The notes: generated by a model from the letters alone, not told the origin. A stretch of DNA of 17,376 nt from Thiobacillus sp. (GCF_024708915.1 NZ_JANJXQ010000025.1:1-17376); one strand, 5' to 3'; positions 1 to 7,673 are shown, counted from the stretch's first letter. A program made the numbers and translations.

Positions 1-1
1 G

Positions 2-259
2 CAGGACTGGCCCTGGCTGGTCGGCATCGGCGCGAGCGCGACCCTGGGACAGTTGGCGCTGACGCGTGCCTACCATCGCGGACATACGCTCACCGTGGGC
101 TCGCTTGCCTATGCGACGGTGGGATTTTCCGCGCTGTACGGCGCGCTGCTGTTCGGCGAGCGCCTGCCGTGGCTGGCATGGGTCGGCATGGCAGTGGTTG
201 CCGCGGCCGGGGTGTGGGCGGTGCGCGCATCGGCCGCGGCGCGCTCCGATTCGCTATAG
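2..259 (+). CDS. EamA/DMT-family transporter, C-terminal fragment
   Basis: This is the 3' end of an inner-membrane drug/metabolite transporter; the 5' part lies outside the window. The open frame runs from base 2 to a TAG at 257-259, giving 85 residues. It contains the typical second-EamA-repeat pattern: a short polar stretch ending TLGQLALTRAYHRG, a hydrophobic helix (VGSLAYATVGFSALYGALLF), the conserved FGERLP turn and a last helix rich in A, V and G. EamA permeases usually have ten membrane helices and export small metabolites, but the substrate cannot be told from this fragment. The STAS-like gene begins 27 bases downstream on the same strand. Family assignment is from motif recognition and is fairly secure; function is open. 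Confidence 0.82.
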   Translation, partial: QDWPWLVGIGASATLGQLALTRAYHRGHTLTVGSLAYATVGFSALYGALLFGERLPWLAWVGMAVVAAAGVWAVRASAAARSDSL

Positions 260-260
260 T
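255..260 (+). promoter_or_regulatory. possible -10 box (TATAGT) for the STAS-like gene
   Basis: TATAGT matches the sigma70 -10 consensus at five of six positions. It would start transcription about 10 bases before the strong ribosome binding site of the next gene. It overlaps the stop codon of the upstream permease, and no recognisable -35 box lies 16-18 bases upstream, so the gene may simply be cotranscribed with the permease. Confidence 0.2.
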
Positions 261-286
261 AAAGGCATCTTGAAAAGGAGCCCGGC

Positions 287-655
287 ATGATCAGTCTGAA
301 CGTCAAGGACAACCAGATCGCGGTCACGGTGATGGGGCAATTCACCCTCGACGATTACCGTGAATTCGAGGAGGCGGTGAACTACGGTGTGCAGTTCAAG
401 GGGACGCTCAACCTGCTGTTCGACCTGCGCGACATGCTGTCGTACAGCGTCGACGTGGCGTGGGAGGAACTGAAGTTCTCGCGCGAGCACCGCAACGATT
501 TCGCCCGCATCGCCATCCTCACGGGTGACGAGTGGGTGGCGTGGAGCATGTGGATCAACCGCCTGTTCATGGCGGCGGATATCCGTCTGTTCGACGATCT
601 GGACATGGCGCAGGCGTGGGTGGCGGGGGGCGAGTTGCCGGCGGCGGCGGGCTGA
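287..655 (+). CDS. SpoIIAA-like STAS-fold protein
   Basis: A 122-residue cytosolic protein resembling the SpoIIAA-like/STAS family (the fold shared with Sec14-like proteins). The N-terminus alternates short beta strands (MISLNVKDNQIAVTVMG) with an amphipathic helix (TLDDYREFEEAVNYG), followed by the LNLLFDLRDM strand-turn typical of the family. A helix with WEELKFSREHRNDFARIAIL and the acidic ending LFDDLDMAQAWV complete the fold. The start is well supported: AAAAGGAG at 274-281 lies just upstream of the ATG. Proteins of this type are usually stand-alone and of unknown role; a phosphorylatable anti-anti-sigma Ser is not obvious here. Its last 89 bases are antisense to the end of the DUF3025 gene. 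Confidence 0.75.
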   Translation: MISLNVKDNQIAVTVMGQFTLDDYREFEEAVNYGVQFKGTLNLLFDLRDMLSYSVDVAWEELKFSREHRNDFARIAILTGDEWVAWSMWINRLFMAADIRLFDDLDMAQAWVAGGELPAAAG

Positions 656-1397
656 CCTGGCGCGGCGGGCGGAAGACGTCCTGGTTGGCGTAGTACGCGG
701 CGTCGGCATTGGCCGGGTCCCAGCCCGGGATTCCCTGGACCGGCAGCGGGGGCAACAGACGCGGGGAGTCGATGGCGCCGAGTTCCTGCGCAGCCCGGGC
801 GTCCGCGGCGTCGAGGTCGGGCGAGTCTGCAGCCAGCACCAGGCATTTCCCCGTCATGGCCGGATAGGGCGCAAGCGCCTTCTCCAGCAGCGCATGACCG
901 ACCACCACGAAGTGCATTTCTTCTTCCACGCGATCACGCGCCTGCCACAACAGGGTATGCCAGGCGCGCCCGGCCAGCAGTTCGGACAAGGCCGGATCGC
1001 GGCTGATCACCCATACTCCGGATTCATCCAGCATCGTCAGCGCGTCGCGGCGACGCCCGCGCTTGGCGTCGGTCTCGATTGCGATGGCATCGCCGTGGGC
1101 TGCATTCAGCGCTCCCTTGAAACGCGGAAAACGCAGCCACACCAGCGCGTTGAGCACGTCGTGCCAGGTGTCGGCGCGGGTCGGCACCTGGCCAGTGTGC
1201 AGGATATGGGTTTCGTAATCGCGCGCGGACAGGCGGCCGCCGGGAGCGCAGAAACGCAGCGGCAGTCCGTGTGCCTGCATGATGCCGCGGGCTGCGGCCT
1301 GTGCGTTGAGCGCTTCGAGAGCAGGCAGGGAACGGGCGAGTTCCAGCGCATCGATCAGCGCCCGGTAGGGCGCGAAGGCGGGATGATCGAATTTCAA
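567..1397 (-). CDS. DUF3025 family protein
   Basis: A protein of about 276 residues matching the DUF3025 family, found in many beta- and gammaproteobacteria with no known biochemical role. Recognisable stretches are FDHPAFAPYRALIDAL at the N-terminus, the central HDVLNALVWLRFPRFKGALN block followed by RDALTMLDESGVWV, and EEEMHFVVVGHALLEK with YPAMTGKCLVL towards the end. The chosen start is TTG at 1397-1395. It overlaps the stop codon of the thioredoxin gene upstream and places the conserved FDHP motif close to the N-terminus; no ATG or GTG is available there. An open frame continues further upstream to 1778, but that part is a shadow of the thioredoxin gene. The proline-rich tail of about 30 residues is unlike the rest and runs antisense to the STAS gene. 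Probably the third gene of the iminopeptidase operon. Confidence 0.78.
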   Translation of the reverse strand: MKFDHPAFAPYRALIDALELARSLPALEALNAQAAARGIMQAHGLPLRFCAPGGRLSARDYETHILHTGQVPTRADTWHDVLNALVWLRFPRFKGALNAAHGDAIAIETDAKRGRRRDALTMLDESGVWVISRDPALSELLAGRAWHTLLWQARDRVEEEMHFVVVGHALLEKALAPYPAMTGKCLVLAADSPDLDAADARAAQELGAIDSPRLLPPLPVQGIPGWDPANADAAYYANQDVFRPPRQVSPPPPATRPPPPTPAPCPDRRTDGYPPP

Positions 1398-2257
1398 TGC
1401 AGTGATTCGGACAGCGCCTGGCGGTATTGCCGCGTCAGCGGATGCGCGCTGCCCAGCAGGTCGAACAGGGCCAGCAGGCTGGTGCGGCCGATGTCGTTGC
1501 GGAAGCCGCGGTCGGCGCGCGCAATGGCCAGCAGATCCGCCATGGCGCCGGAAAAATCGTCGCCTGCCAGCCGTACCGCTGCGCGTTGATAGCGCGCGTC
1601 GAGGTCGTCGGCGTCGTGAGTGAGGCGTACATCGAGATCGGCCAGCGGCATCGCCAGGCGTGCGGTTTCCGCCAGATTCAAATGCGCGTACAGCGGCGCA
1701 ATGACAGCGTCGGCGCGTGCCTCGGGCGGCAGGCTGTCGAGCAGTTTCAACGCCTGTTCGCCTTCGCCCTCGGCCCACAACAGTTTGGCAAGGTCGCGCG
1801 GAATCGTCAGATTGGCGGGCTCCGCCATCGCCGCGTTGGCGAGCAGCAGGCGCGCCTGCTGGCTGTTGCCCGCCTGCCAGGCCGCCACGCCCAGCGCGTG
1901 GGCGCGGTTGGCGTCGCCGGCGATGAAGCGGTCGAGCACTTCACGGAAGCTGCTGTCGGGGTCGGCGCCGTGGATCGTGTGGGCGACTTCGCCGCGCCAG
2001 AAAAACTTCACCGTCGGCACCGAGTTGACGCTGAAGCGCCGCGCCAGCTCCGGCAGCGCCTCGGCATTCAACATGACGAGCAGGAACTTGCCGCCGTATT
2101 CGGCGGCAAGCTTCACCAGGCGCGGCATCAACATGAAGCAGGGCCCGGCCTTGGGGGTCCAGAAGTGCACCAGCACCGGACCCTTGTGCGAGTTTTCCAG
2201 CACCAGCCGGTTGAAGTTCTCGGCGCTGGCATCGAAGACGTAGGGTGACAGCGCCAT
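1394..2257 (-). CDS. CnoX-like thioredoxin domain protein with TPR region
   Basis: A 287-residue cytosolic protein with an N-terminal thioredoxin fold (about residues 1-110) and a C-terminal helical tetratricopeptide-like region (about 115-285). This is the architecture of the chaperedoxin CnoX (E. coli YbbN). The active-site loop reads WTPKAGPC: the second cysteine (C40) and its GPC context are kept, while the first cysteine is replaced by alanine. The normal CxxC dithiol reductase chemistry is therefore lost, as in E. coli CnoX. The cis-proline strand is visible as NSVPTVKFFWRGE. The ATG at 2257-2255 is chosen because MALSPYVFDAS fits the family start and the ATG shares its A with the stop of the iminopeptidase gene. 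An in-frame start at 2293 would add 12 residues encoded inside that gene. CnoX proteins hand oxidatively damaged clients to GroEL/ES; that role is inferred here. Confidence 0.83.
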   Translation of the reverse strand: MALSPYVFDASAENFNRLVLENSHKGPVLVHFWTPKAGPCFMLMPRLVKLAAEYGGKFLLVMLNAEALPELARRFSVNSVPTVKFFWRGEVAHTIHGADPDSSFREVLDRFIAGDANRAHALGVAAWQAGNSQQARLLLANAAMAEPANLTIPRDLAKLLWAEGEGEQALKLLDSLPPEARADAVIAPLYAHLNLAETARLAMPLADLDVRLTHDADDLDARYQRAAVRLAGDDFSGAMADLLAIARADRGFRNDIGRTSLLALFDLLGSAHPLTRQYRQALSESLH

Positions 2258-3219
2258 CAGTCGAAGGCTCCGGTCCGGGCAAAACGGTCGCATGCGGCGA
2301 CGAGTTCGCGGCAGATGCCCGGCTCGAAGGCCGAGTGGCCGGCATCCGCCACAATCACATAGCGGGCCTCGGGCCAGGCGCGTGCCAGTTCGTCGGCCGA
2401 CACGATCGGGCAGACGGCGTCGTAGCGCCCTTGTACGATGACGGCGGGAATGGCACGCAATCGCCCGACGTTGGCGAGCAGGCTGTTGTCGGGCAGGAAG
2501 ATGTCATTCGCGAAATAGTGCGCCTCGATCCTTGCAAGCGAAAGCGCGGTCTGGTCGCGGCCGAACGCGGCGACGAGTTCCGGGCTGGGCAGCAGGGTCG
2601 AGCAGGACGCCTCGAACGTGGCCCACTCATGGGCAGCCGGCTGGTGCACGGCCGGGTCCGGGTCGATCAGGCGGCGGTGATAGGCGCCGAGCAGATCGTG
2701 GCGCTCGGTTTCGGGGATGAATTCCGCCAGTTGCCGTTGCGCCTCGGGGAAGAAAGTGCGGATGCCGTCGAGAAACCAGTCGATCTCGCTCTTGCGGCAC
2801 AGGAATATCCCGCGCAGCACCAGCCCGCGACAGCGTTGCGGATGGGCCTCGGCGTAGGCCAGCGCCAGGGTCGAACCCCACGATCCGCCGAACACCAGCC
2901 AGCTGTCGATGCCGAGTTCGGCGCGCAGCGCTTCCATGTCGGCGATCAGGTGCGGCGTGGTGTTGTCGGTGAGTTCGCCGTGCGGGGTCGAACGGCCGCA
3001 GCCGCGCTGGTCGAACAGGACGATGCGGTAGCGGACTGGATCGAAGAAGCGCCGCTGGTTGGGCGAGGTGCCGGAGCCGGGACCGCCGTGCACGAACAGC
3101 ACCGGGATGCCGTCCGGATTGCCGGACGTCTCCCAGTAGATGCGGTGGACGCCGGCGGTTTCCAGCATGCCGCTGGCATAGGGAGCGAGCGGCGGATAGA
3201 GCGGAGCAGTATCTGGCAT
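2257..3219 (-). CDS. pip: proline iminopeptidase (alpha/beta hydrolase, S33)
   Basis: A 320-residue serine peptidase that removes N-terminal proline from short peptides in the cytoplasm. The length and all core elements fit the family. The oxyanion-hole motif HGGPG is at 44-48, the strand-turn LFDQRGCGRS at 68-77, and the nucleophile elbow GGSWGS at 111-116 with S113 catalytic. The aspartate D267 is in GRYDAVCP and the histidine H295 in DAGHSAFE. It starts at ATG 3219-3217 with an AAGG element about 10 bases upstream, and a TTG or upstream alternative is not needed. It is the first gene of a minus-strand run with the CnoX-like and DUF3025 genes, joined by a 1-base stop/start overlap, so the three are probably cotranslated. 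The divergent neighbour begins about 200 bases away. Confidence 0.92.
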   Translation of the reverse strand: MPDTAPLYPPLAPYASGMLETAGVHRIYWETSGNPDGIPVLFVHGGPGSGTSPNQRRFFDPVRYRIVLFDQRGCGRSTPHGELTDNTTPHLIADMEALRAELGIDSWLVFGGSWGSTLALAYAEAHPQRCRGLVLRGIFLCRKSEIDWFLDGIRTFFPEAQRQLAEFIPETERHDLLGAYHRRLIDPDPAVHQPAAHEWATFEASCSTLLPSPELVAAFGRDQTALSLARIEAHYFANDIFLPDNSLLANVGRLRAIPAVIVQGRYDAVCPIVSADELARAWPEARYVIVADAGHSAFEPGICRELVAACDRFARTGAFD

Positions 3220-3362
3220 GGGAGAACCTTGAGTCGATAGCCCGCATCATATCGCCTGCCCCGCGGGCGTGAACAGGCGAGGGCACGCAGTGCGGCCGGC
3301 GGCGTGCCAGTATCGACAGGCGCGTGCGGGGACCGTATGCTTCCGGTGCGCAAGAAATGCGC

Positions 3363-3385
3363 CAACGGGACAGGATGCCCCGTTG
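3363..3385 (+). other. hairpin in the leader of the Rossmann-protein gene
   Basis: CAACGGG (3363-3369) pairs perfectly with CCCGTTG (3379-3385) across a 9-base loop, ending about 15 bases before the GAGGAG ribosome binding site at 3403-3408. It lies in the 197-base gap between the divergent iminopeptidase and Rossmann genes. It has no following T run on +, so it is not an obvious terminator. It could be a leader structure or chance. Confidence 0.3.
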
Positions 3386-3416
3386 CCAACCATAACTGAT
3401 ACGAGGAGAGTTGTTC

Positions 3417-3806
3417 ATGAGTCATGTCGTCAAGGTCGCCCTGCTGGGCCTGGGTGAGGTCGGGGAAAAGTTTGCCGAGCATTTTCTGGAGAAGATCCAG
3501 GAAAACGGCGTCAACGTGGAAATCGTTGCCGTTGCGCATCGCAATCTGGAGTCGCCCGTCGCGCTGGGCTTTGCCCACAGCAAGGTGCCGGTATTCAGGG
3601 ACGCGATGGAGGTGGTTTCGATGGGCGCCAAAGTCGACATCATTTTCGATCTGACCGGCGACCCCGAATTGCGCAAGAAACTGCGGACTGCGCTGCAGGA
3701 AACCCATAACCAGCACACCGTGATTGCGCCCGAAGTGGTTGCGCATCTGTTGTGGAATTTCTTTGGCGAGGGCGAATTACCGCATAGCAGCAGAACCGGC
3801 TACTGA
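3417..3806 (+). CDS. small stand-alone Rossmann-fold NAD(P)-binding protein
   Basis: A 129-residue protein that looks like an isolated dinucleotide-binding domain. After MSHVVK there is a strand and the glycine loop GLGEVG (residues 11-16). A second strand, VEIVAVAHRN, follows; in homoserine dehydrogenase and dihydrodipicolinate reductase this strand ends near the cofactor ribose. Next come KVDIIFDLTGDPELRKKL, like the third strand of such domains, and HTVIAPEVVAHLLWNFFGEGELP. No catalytic C-terminal domain follows, so it is only about a third of the size of those enzymes. The start is ATG 3417, six bases after GAGGAG; an upstream in-frame TTG at 3411 would overlap the binding site. It lies 94 bases before the FIST gene on the same strand. 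The biological role is unknown; it may sense NAD(P) or serve as a partner domain. Confidence 0.7.
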   Translation: MSHVVKVALLGLGEVGEKFAEHFLEKIQENGVNVEIVAVAHRNLESPVALGFAHSKVPVFRDAMEVVSMGAKVDIIFDLTGDPELRKKLRTALQETHNQHTVIAPEVVAHLLWNFFGEGELPHSSRTGY

Positions 3807-3900
3807 TGCATGGCATGGCGCCGGCCTGTCGTGGTGCGCGGCGCAATGCCATCATCCATGGCCGGCATGCCGGACTGACGGGATTCCTGATTGATATCTT

Positions 3901-5001
3901 ATGAACACCCCTTTCAAATTCGCCCATGCCGCCGATGCCGACTGGGTTCGCGCCGCGCAGACCTGCATCGGCCAGCTGGGCGCGATTCCCGCCACGGCGA
4001 CGCTGGGATTCCTGTATGTGTCGGATGCCTTTGCCGGCGAACTCGCCGCAATCCTGGCGTTTTTCAAAAACGCGACCGGGGTGATGCACTGGACCGGCAG
4101 TGTGGGCGTGGGGATCTGCGCCACCGGTGTGGAATATCTGGAAGAGCCGGCGATGGCGGTGATGTTGGGTGAATTTGCGCCGGCCGATTTCAGCATGCTG
4201 CCGGCAGTGCGCACGCTGCAGGACATCGCTGCGCAGCCGCCGGATGCGTATGTCGCGATGGTGCATGGCGATCCGGCGAACACGCAAGTTCAGGAACTGA
4301 TCGAAGGCCTCTCCGCGCATGTGTCGGGCAGTTTTGTCGTCGGCGGGCTGTCGAGCTCGCGCGGCGAGACGGCACAGATCAGCGACGGCGTGGTGAGCGG
4401 CGGCCTGTCGGGCGTGCTGTTCGGCGAACGGGTCAAGCTGGCGACGCGGCTGACGCAAGGCATTTCGCCGCTGGGGCCGCGCCACCGCATCACTGCCGCC
4501 AACAAGAACGTCGTCGGCGGCCTGGATAACCGGCCGGCGCTGGAGGTGATGAAGGAGGAGATCGGCGAAGTCCTGGCGCACGATCTGCGGCGCGCGGCCG
4601 GCTATATTTTCGTCGGCCTGCCGGTACGTGGATCGGATACCGGCGATTATCTGGTGCGCAATATTCTCGGCGTCGATCCGCAGAACCATCTGGTGGCGAT
4701 CGGCGAGTATGTCGAGCCGGGGGATGAGCTGCTGTTCTGCCGCCGCGACCGGCAAACCGCCGAAGACGACCTGCTGCGGATGCTGCAAGCCATCGGGGCG
4801 CAGCTGGATTCGCCGATCCGGGGTGGCGTGTATTATTCCTGCCTGGGGCGCGGCCGGCACATGTTCGGCGCGCCGAATCGGGAAATGGAACTGATTCGCG
4901 ACGCCCTCGGTGATTTTCCGCTGGTGGGGTTCTTTGCCAACGGTGAAATTTCCCACAACCGATTGTATGGCTACACCGGAGTGTTAACTCTGTTTGGCTG
5001 A
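3901..5001 (+). CDS. FIST N/C domain signal-transduction protein
   Basis: A 366-residue soluble protein with the two-part FIST architecture. The FIST N domain covers roughly residues 30-220: ATLGFLYVSDAFAG, a GVMHWTGSVGVGICATG block, then FVVGGLSSSRGETAQI. The FIST C domain covers roughly 225-360: LGPRHRITAANKNVVGGLD, the KEEIGEVL helix, GVYYSCLGRGRHMFG and FPLVGFFANGEISHN. The GFFANGEI and YYSCLGRG motifs are characteristic. FIST domains are predicted to bind small ligands such as amino acids and are often linked to chemotaxis or GGDEF/EAL proteins. Here the gene is followed by an 87-aa protein (26-base gap) and then a MASE1-GGDEF-EAL enzyme (15-base gap), consistent with one operon. The ATG at 3901 has no good Shine-Dalgarno sequence, so expression may be weak or leader-dependent. 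Confidence 0.87.
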   Translation: MNTPFKFAHAADADWVRAAQTCIGQLGAIPATATLGFLYVSDAFAGELAAILAFFKNATGVMHWTGSVGVGICATGVEYLEEPAMAVMLGEFAPADFSMLPAVRTLQDIAAQPPDAYVAMVHGDPANTQVQELIEGLSAHVSGSFVVGGLSSSRGETAQISDGVVSGGLSGVLFGERVKLATRLTQGISPLGPRHRITAANKNVVGGLDNRPALEVMKEEIGEVLAHDLRRAAGYIFVGLPVRGSDTGDYLVRNILGVDPQNHLVAIGEYVEPGDELLFCRRDRQTAEDDLLRMLQAIGAQLDSPIRGGVYYSCLGRGRHMFGAPNREMELIRDALGDFPLVGFFANGEISHNRLYGYTGVLTLFG

Positions 5002-5027
5002 CCAAGGTAGTAAATACGGAGACAAGC

Positions 5028-5291
5028 ATGACCCTGCACGCCATGAAAGAAGACGAAATCCGCCTGTTGCGCGACGAAATCGAAATGCTGATGAACGAGC
5101 GCCGCCAGCTGTTGCAGGTGACGGGGGCGGCGGCAGTGTTCGTGGCCAATCTCGACACCGACAGCCTGCCGGATGAAACCGACACCATCGATGCCGCCGA
5201 AATGCTGGCGGAGCAGCTCAACGGACTGTCCGAGGAAACCCTCAAGGACGCGCTGGAGTCGGTGCGCGCCGAACTCGATCCCGTGCAGTAG
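5028..5291 (+). CDS. small acidic protein of unknown function in the FIST/c-di-GMP operon
   Basis: An 87-residue acidic protein that I do not recognise as a named family. The N-terminal third (about residues 5-30, EDEIRLLRDEIEMLMNERRQ) is strongly helical with a heptad-like leucine/isoleucine pattern, suggesting a short coiled coil. It is followed by a small apolar patch (TGAAAVFVANL) and an acidic region rich in D and E (DETDTIDAAEMLAEQLNGLSEETL). There is no signal peptide or membrane helix. The start ATG at 5028-5030 follows a CGGAGA element. Its position between the FIST gene and the MASE1-GGDEF-EAL gene, with gaps of 26 and 15 bases, suggests a shared role such as an adaptor between sensor and enzyme. 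That role is inferred from position only. Confidence 0.65.
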   Translation: MTLHAMKEDEIRLLRDEIEMLMNERRQLLQVTGAAAVFVANLDTDSLPDETDTIDAAEMLAEQLNGLSEETLKDALESVRAELDPVQ

Positions 5292-5306
5292 GCGGGCTTT
5301 CGCGTC

Positions 5307-7514
5307 TTGGTTCGCCTGCCGCTGCCGGGTTTCCCCGAGCTCAGGCGCTTTGTGCTGATCGCCGGACTGACGGCGCTGGCGTATGCGCTGGCAGGCTGGC
5401 TCAGTCTCAAGCTTGCGGTCTACATTGCCGACGTGGTCGCCGCCGTCTGGCTGGCTGCCGGCATTGGCGCCATGGCGAGCCTGCGCTTTGGCGCGGCAGG
5501 CGTGGCGGGGACAGCACTGGGATCGTTCGCGATCAACAGCCTGGCCCTGTCGCCGGGCGAGGCATTCAGCTTTGCGCTCGGCGCGGCTGCGGAAGCGTGG
5601 ATCATCGGCTATCTGCCGCGTTACCTGCAGCCTTTCAGCGCCACCCTCGACTATGTGCCCAGTGTCGCCAAATTTGCGCTGCTGGCCGCTCCGCTGGGCT
5701 GCGCGCTAAGCGCACTGACGGGCATGCTCAGCCTCTATTTCTTGGGCCACCTGCCGGCCGACGCGGTATTGGAGGGCTTGTGGGTATGGTGGCTGGGCGA
5801 TCTGCTGGGGGTGTACCTGATTGCACCGCTGCTGCTGACGGCGACACGCTGGGATTTATTGCCGACCAACAGGGGCGCACGGCTGGAAGGCCTGGTGCTG
5901 ATGCTCGGCATGCTGGCGCTGACGCTGGCGATGATGGAGTACGTCGAGCCTTTGCGGCCAGCCGAAATTGTCCTGTTCGTGATGATGCCGGCGGTGCTGT
6001 GGGCCGCGCTGCGTTTTTCGGTGACCGGCGCGAGCCTGGCGATTTTCCTGTCGGCGCTCATTGTGCTGGGGGTGGCGGTTGCCTCCTACGGCGGCCTTGC
6101 CGGCGTCGCGATGCCGCGCGATGTGTTCGCGTTGCAGATCAGCATGGTGACCATGGCGCTGGGCGGCCTGTTCGTATCGGCCGCCCTGACCGAGCGCCGC
6201 TATTCCGAAATACGGCTCGACATGCTGGCCAATCACGATCCGCTCACCGGCCTGCCCAATCGCTCGTATTTCCAGGATTTCCTCGGCCATGCACTGGCGC
6301 GCGCGCAGCGTGAAAAATCCCAGGTTTCGCTGCTGTTCATCGACCTCGACCGCTTCAAGCACATCAACGACTCGCAGGGGCACGAGGTGGGCGATCAGGT
6401 GCTGCGCATCGTCGCCAACCGGCTGGACGAACAGCTGCGTACCGATGATTTCGTCGCCCGCCTGGGTGGCGACGAATTCGCCGTCATTCTGACCCATGCG
6501 CCGGCCGCGCGGGCGGCCGGACGGGTGGCGCACAAGCTGCTCCAGGCACTGGCCAAGCCCTTCAAGCTCGCGCAGCGGCGTTACGCCATCGGCGCCAGCA
6601 TCGGCATCAGCGTGTATCCGGACGACGGACTCGACGCCCATACCCTGCTGCGCCAGGCCGATCTGGCGATGTACCAGGCCAAGCATCGCCGCAGCGGCAT
6701 CGAGTACTTCAGCGACGAATTGAACACGGTGGCGCAGCAGTTGCAGACGCTGGAAAGCGGTTTGCGCCAGGCGCTCGAACGCAACGAACTGGCGCTGGTC
6801 TACCAGCCCAAGGTCGATCTTGCCAGCGGTCGGGTGGTGGGGCTGGAGGCGCTGGTTCGCTGGCTTCCCCGCGCGGGCTTCAGCGTCGGCTCCGAACAGT
6901 TGATCCCGGTGGCCGAGGAAACCGGCCTTATCGTCCCGCTGGGCCGCTGGGTGGTACGGGCGGCGTGCGAACAGTGGATCGTCTGGCGCGATGCCGGATG
7001 CGACCCGCCGCCGGTGGCCGTCAACCTGTCGCCGCGGCAGTTTTCCGATGTGCGCCTGATCGACGACATCGATGCCATCCTGGCGGAAACCGGAATGCCC
7101 CCCGCGTATTTGCAGCTGGAAGTGACCGAGAGTGCGGCGATGGATAACCCCGTACGCAGCTTCGGCATGCTCGAGGCGCTGCGCCAGCGCGGGCTGCACG
7201 TTTACATTGACGATTTCGGCACGGGGTATTCCAACCTCGGCCAGTTGAAGCGCATGCCGATCGATGCGCTGAAAATCGACAAGAGTTTTGTGAGCGATGT
7301 GCTGACCGACAGCGACGACGCCGAAATCGTCAACGCCATCATCCGCCTGGCCCATGCCCTGAAGCTGCGCGTGGTGGCTGAAGGGGTCGAACAGGCCGGT
7401 CAGGTGGCCTTTTTGCGGCAGAGCGGCTGCGATGAAATCCAGGGTTATGTCGTCGCCAAGCCCTTGCCACCAGACCAGGTGGCGGCCTTCTTCGATTGGC
7501 GGTTCAATTTCTAG
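5307..7514 (+). CDS. membrane MASE1-GGDEF-EAL bifunctional c-di-GMP protein
   Basis: A 735-residue inner-membrane enzyme predicted to make and break cyclic-di-GMP. Residues about 10-290 form a MASE1-type sensor with around eight hydrophobic helices, including a GWLSLKLAVYIADVVAAVWLA-like helix pair. A GGDEF domain follows (about 310-470) with DPLTGLPNRSYF, the intact GGDEF motif at 387-391 and an RTDD inhibitory-site motif five residues before it, so product inhibition is expected. The EAL domain (about 490-730) keeps every key element: EAL at 514-516, VNLSPRQFS, VTESA, DDFGTGYSN, LKIDKSFV, VAEGVE and QGY. Both activities may therefore be functional. The start is uncertain. TTG 5307 is the first in-frame start, with only a GGCGGG-like site. 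GTG 5352 is an alternative just before the first helix. It is the last gene of the FIST unit. Confidence 0.92.
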   Translation: MVRLPLPGFPELRRFVLIAGLTALAYALAGWLSLKLAVYIADVVAAVWLAAGIGAMASLRFGAAGVAGTALGSFAINSLALSPGEAFSFALGAAAEAWIIGYLPRYLQPFSATLDYVPSVAKFALLAAPLGCALSALTGMLSLYFLGHLPADAVLEGLWVWWLGDLLGVYLIAPLLLTATRWDLLPTNRGARLEGLVLMLGMLALTLAMMEYVEPLRPAEIVLFVMMPAVLWAALRFSVTGASLAIFLSALIVLGVAVASYGGLAGVAMPRDVFALQISMVTMALGGLFVSAALTERRYSEIRLDMLANHDPLTGLPNRSYFQDFLGHALARAQREKSQVSLLFIDLDRFKHINDSQGHEVGDQVLRIVANRLDEQLRTDDFVARLGGDEFAVILTHAPAARAAGRVAHKLLQALAKPFKLAQRRYAIGASIGISVYPDDGLDAHTLLRQADLAMYQAKHRRSGIEYFSDELNTVAQQLQTLESGLRQALERNELALVYQPKVDLASGRVVGLEALVRWLPRAGFSVGSEQLIPVAEETGLIVPLGRWVVRAACEQWIVWRDAGCDPPPVAVNLSPRQFSDVRLIDDIDAILAETGMPPAYLQLEVTESAAMDNPVRSFGMLEALRQRGLHVYIDDFGTGYSNLGQLKRMPIDALKIDKSFVSDVLTDSDDAEIVNAIIRLAHALKLRVVAEGVEQAGQVAFLRQSGCDEIQGYVVAKPLPPDQVAAFFDWRFNF

Positions 7515-7519
7515 CGGAC

Positions 7520-7540
7520 GCAGCCGCAGCAGGGCTGCTG
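7520..7540 (+). other. GC-rich inverted repeats after the GGDEF-EAL gene
   Basis: Two nested hairpins are possible just after the stop codon: GCAGCC (7520-7525) with GGCTGC (7533-7538), or CAGCAG (7527-7532) with CTGCTG (7535-7540). No T run follows, so it is not a convincing intrinsic terminator. It lies in the 159-base convergent gap before the cytochrome gene, where I see no other signal. Confidence 0.2.
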
Positions 7541-7673
7541 AAACTGTACGCAATCAATCCGCCGCCCACGCCCGCTGCCCGGTTGGTTCCCGCTATCAAT
7601 AACGGTCGCCTGACGCGTTCGACAATCGGGCTGTCTGCGTCGCATGCATTCCATGGACATTCCGGACATGCCG

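Noticed and set aside
2245..3240. 331-aa open frame on + opposite the iminopeptidase
   Set aside because: Shadow frame; the minus strand shows a complete catalytic triad.
3640..4956. 438-aa open frame on - opposite the FIST gene
   Set aside because: Low-complexity His/Arg/Gln-rich shadow of the FIST reading frame.
5856..7553. 565-aa open frame on - opposite the GGDEF-EAL gene
   Set aside because: Antisense shadow; the + frame carries intact GGDEF and EAL motifs.
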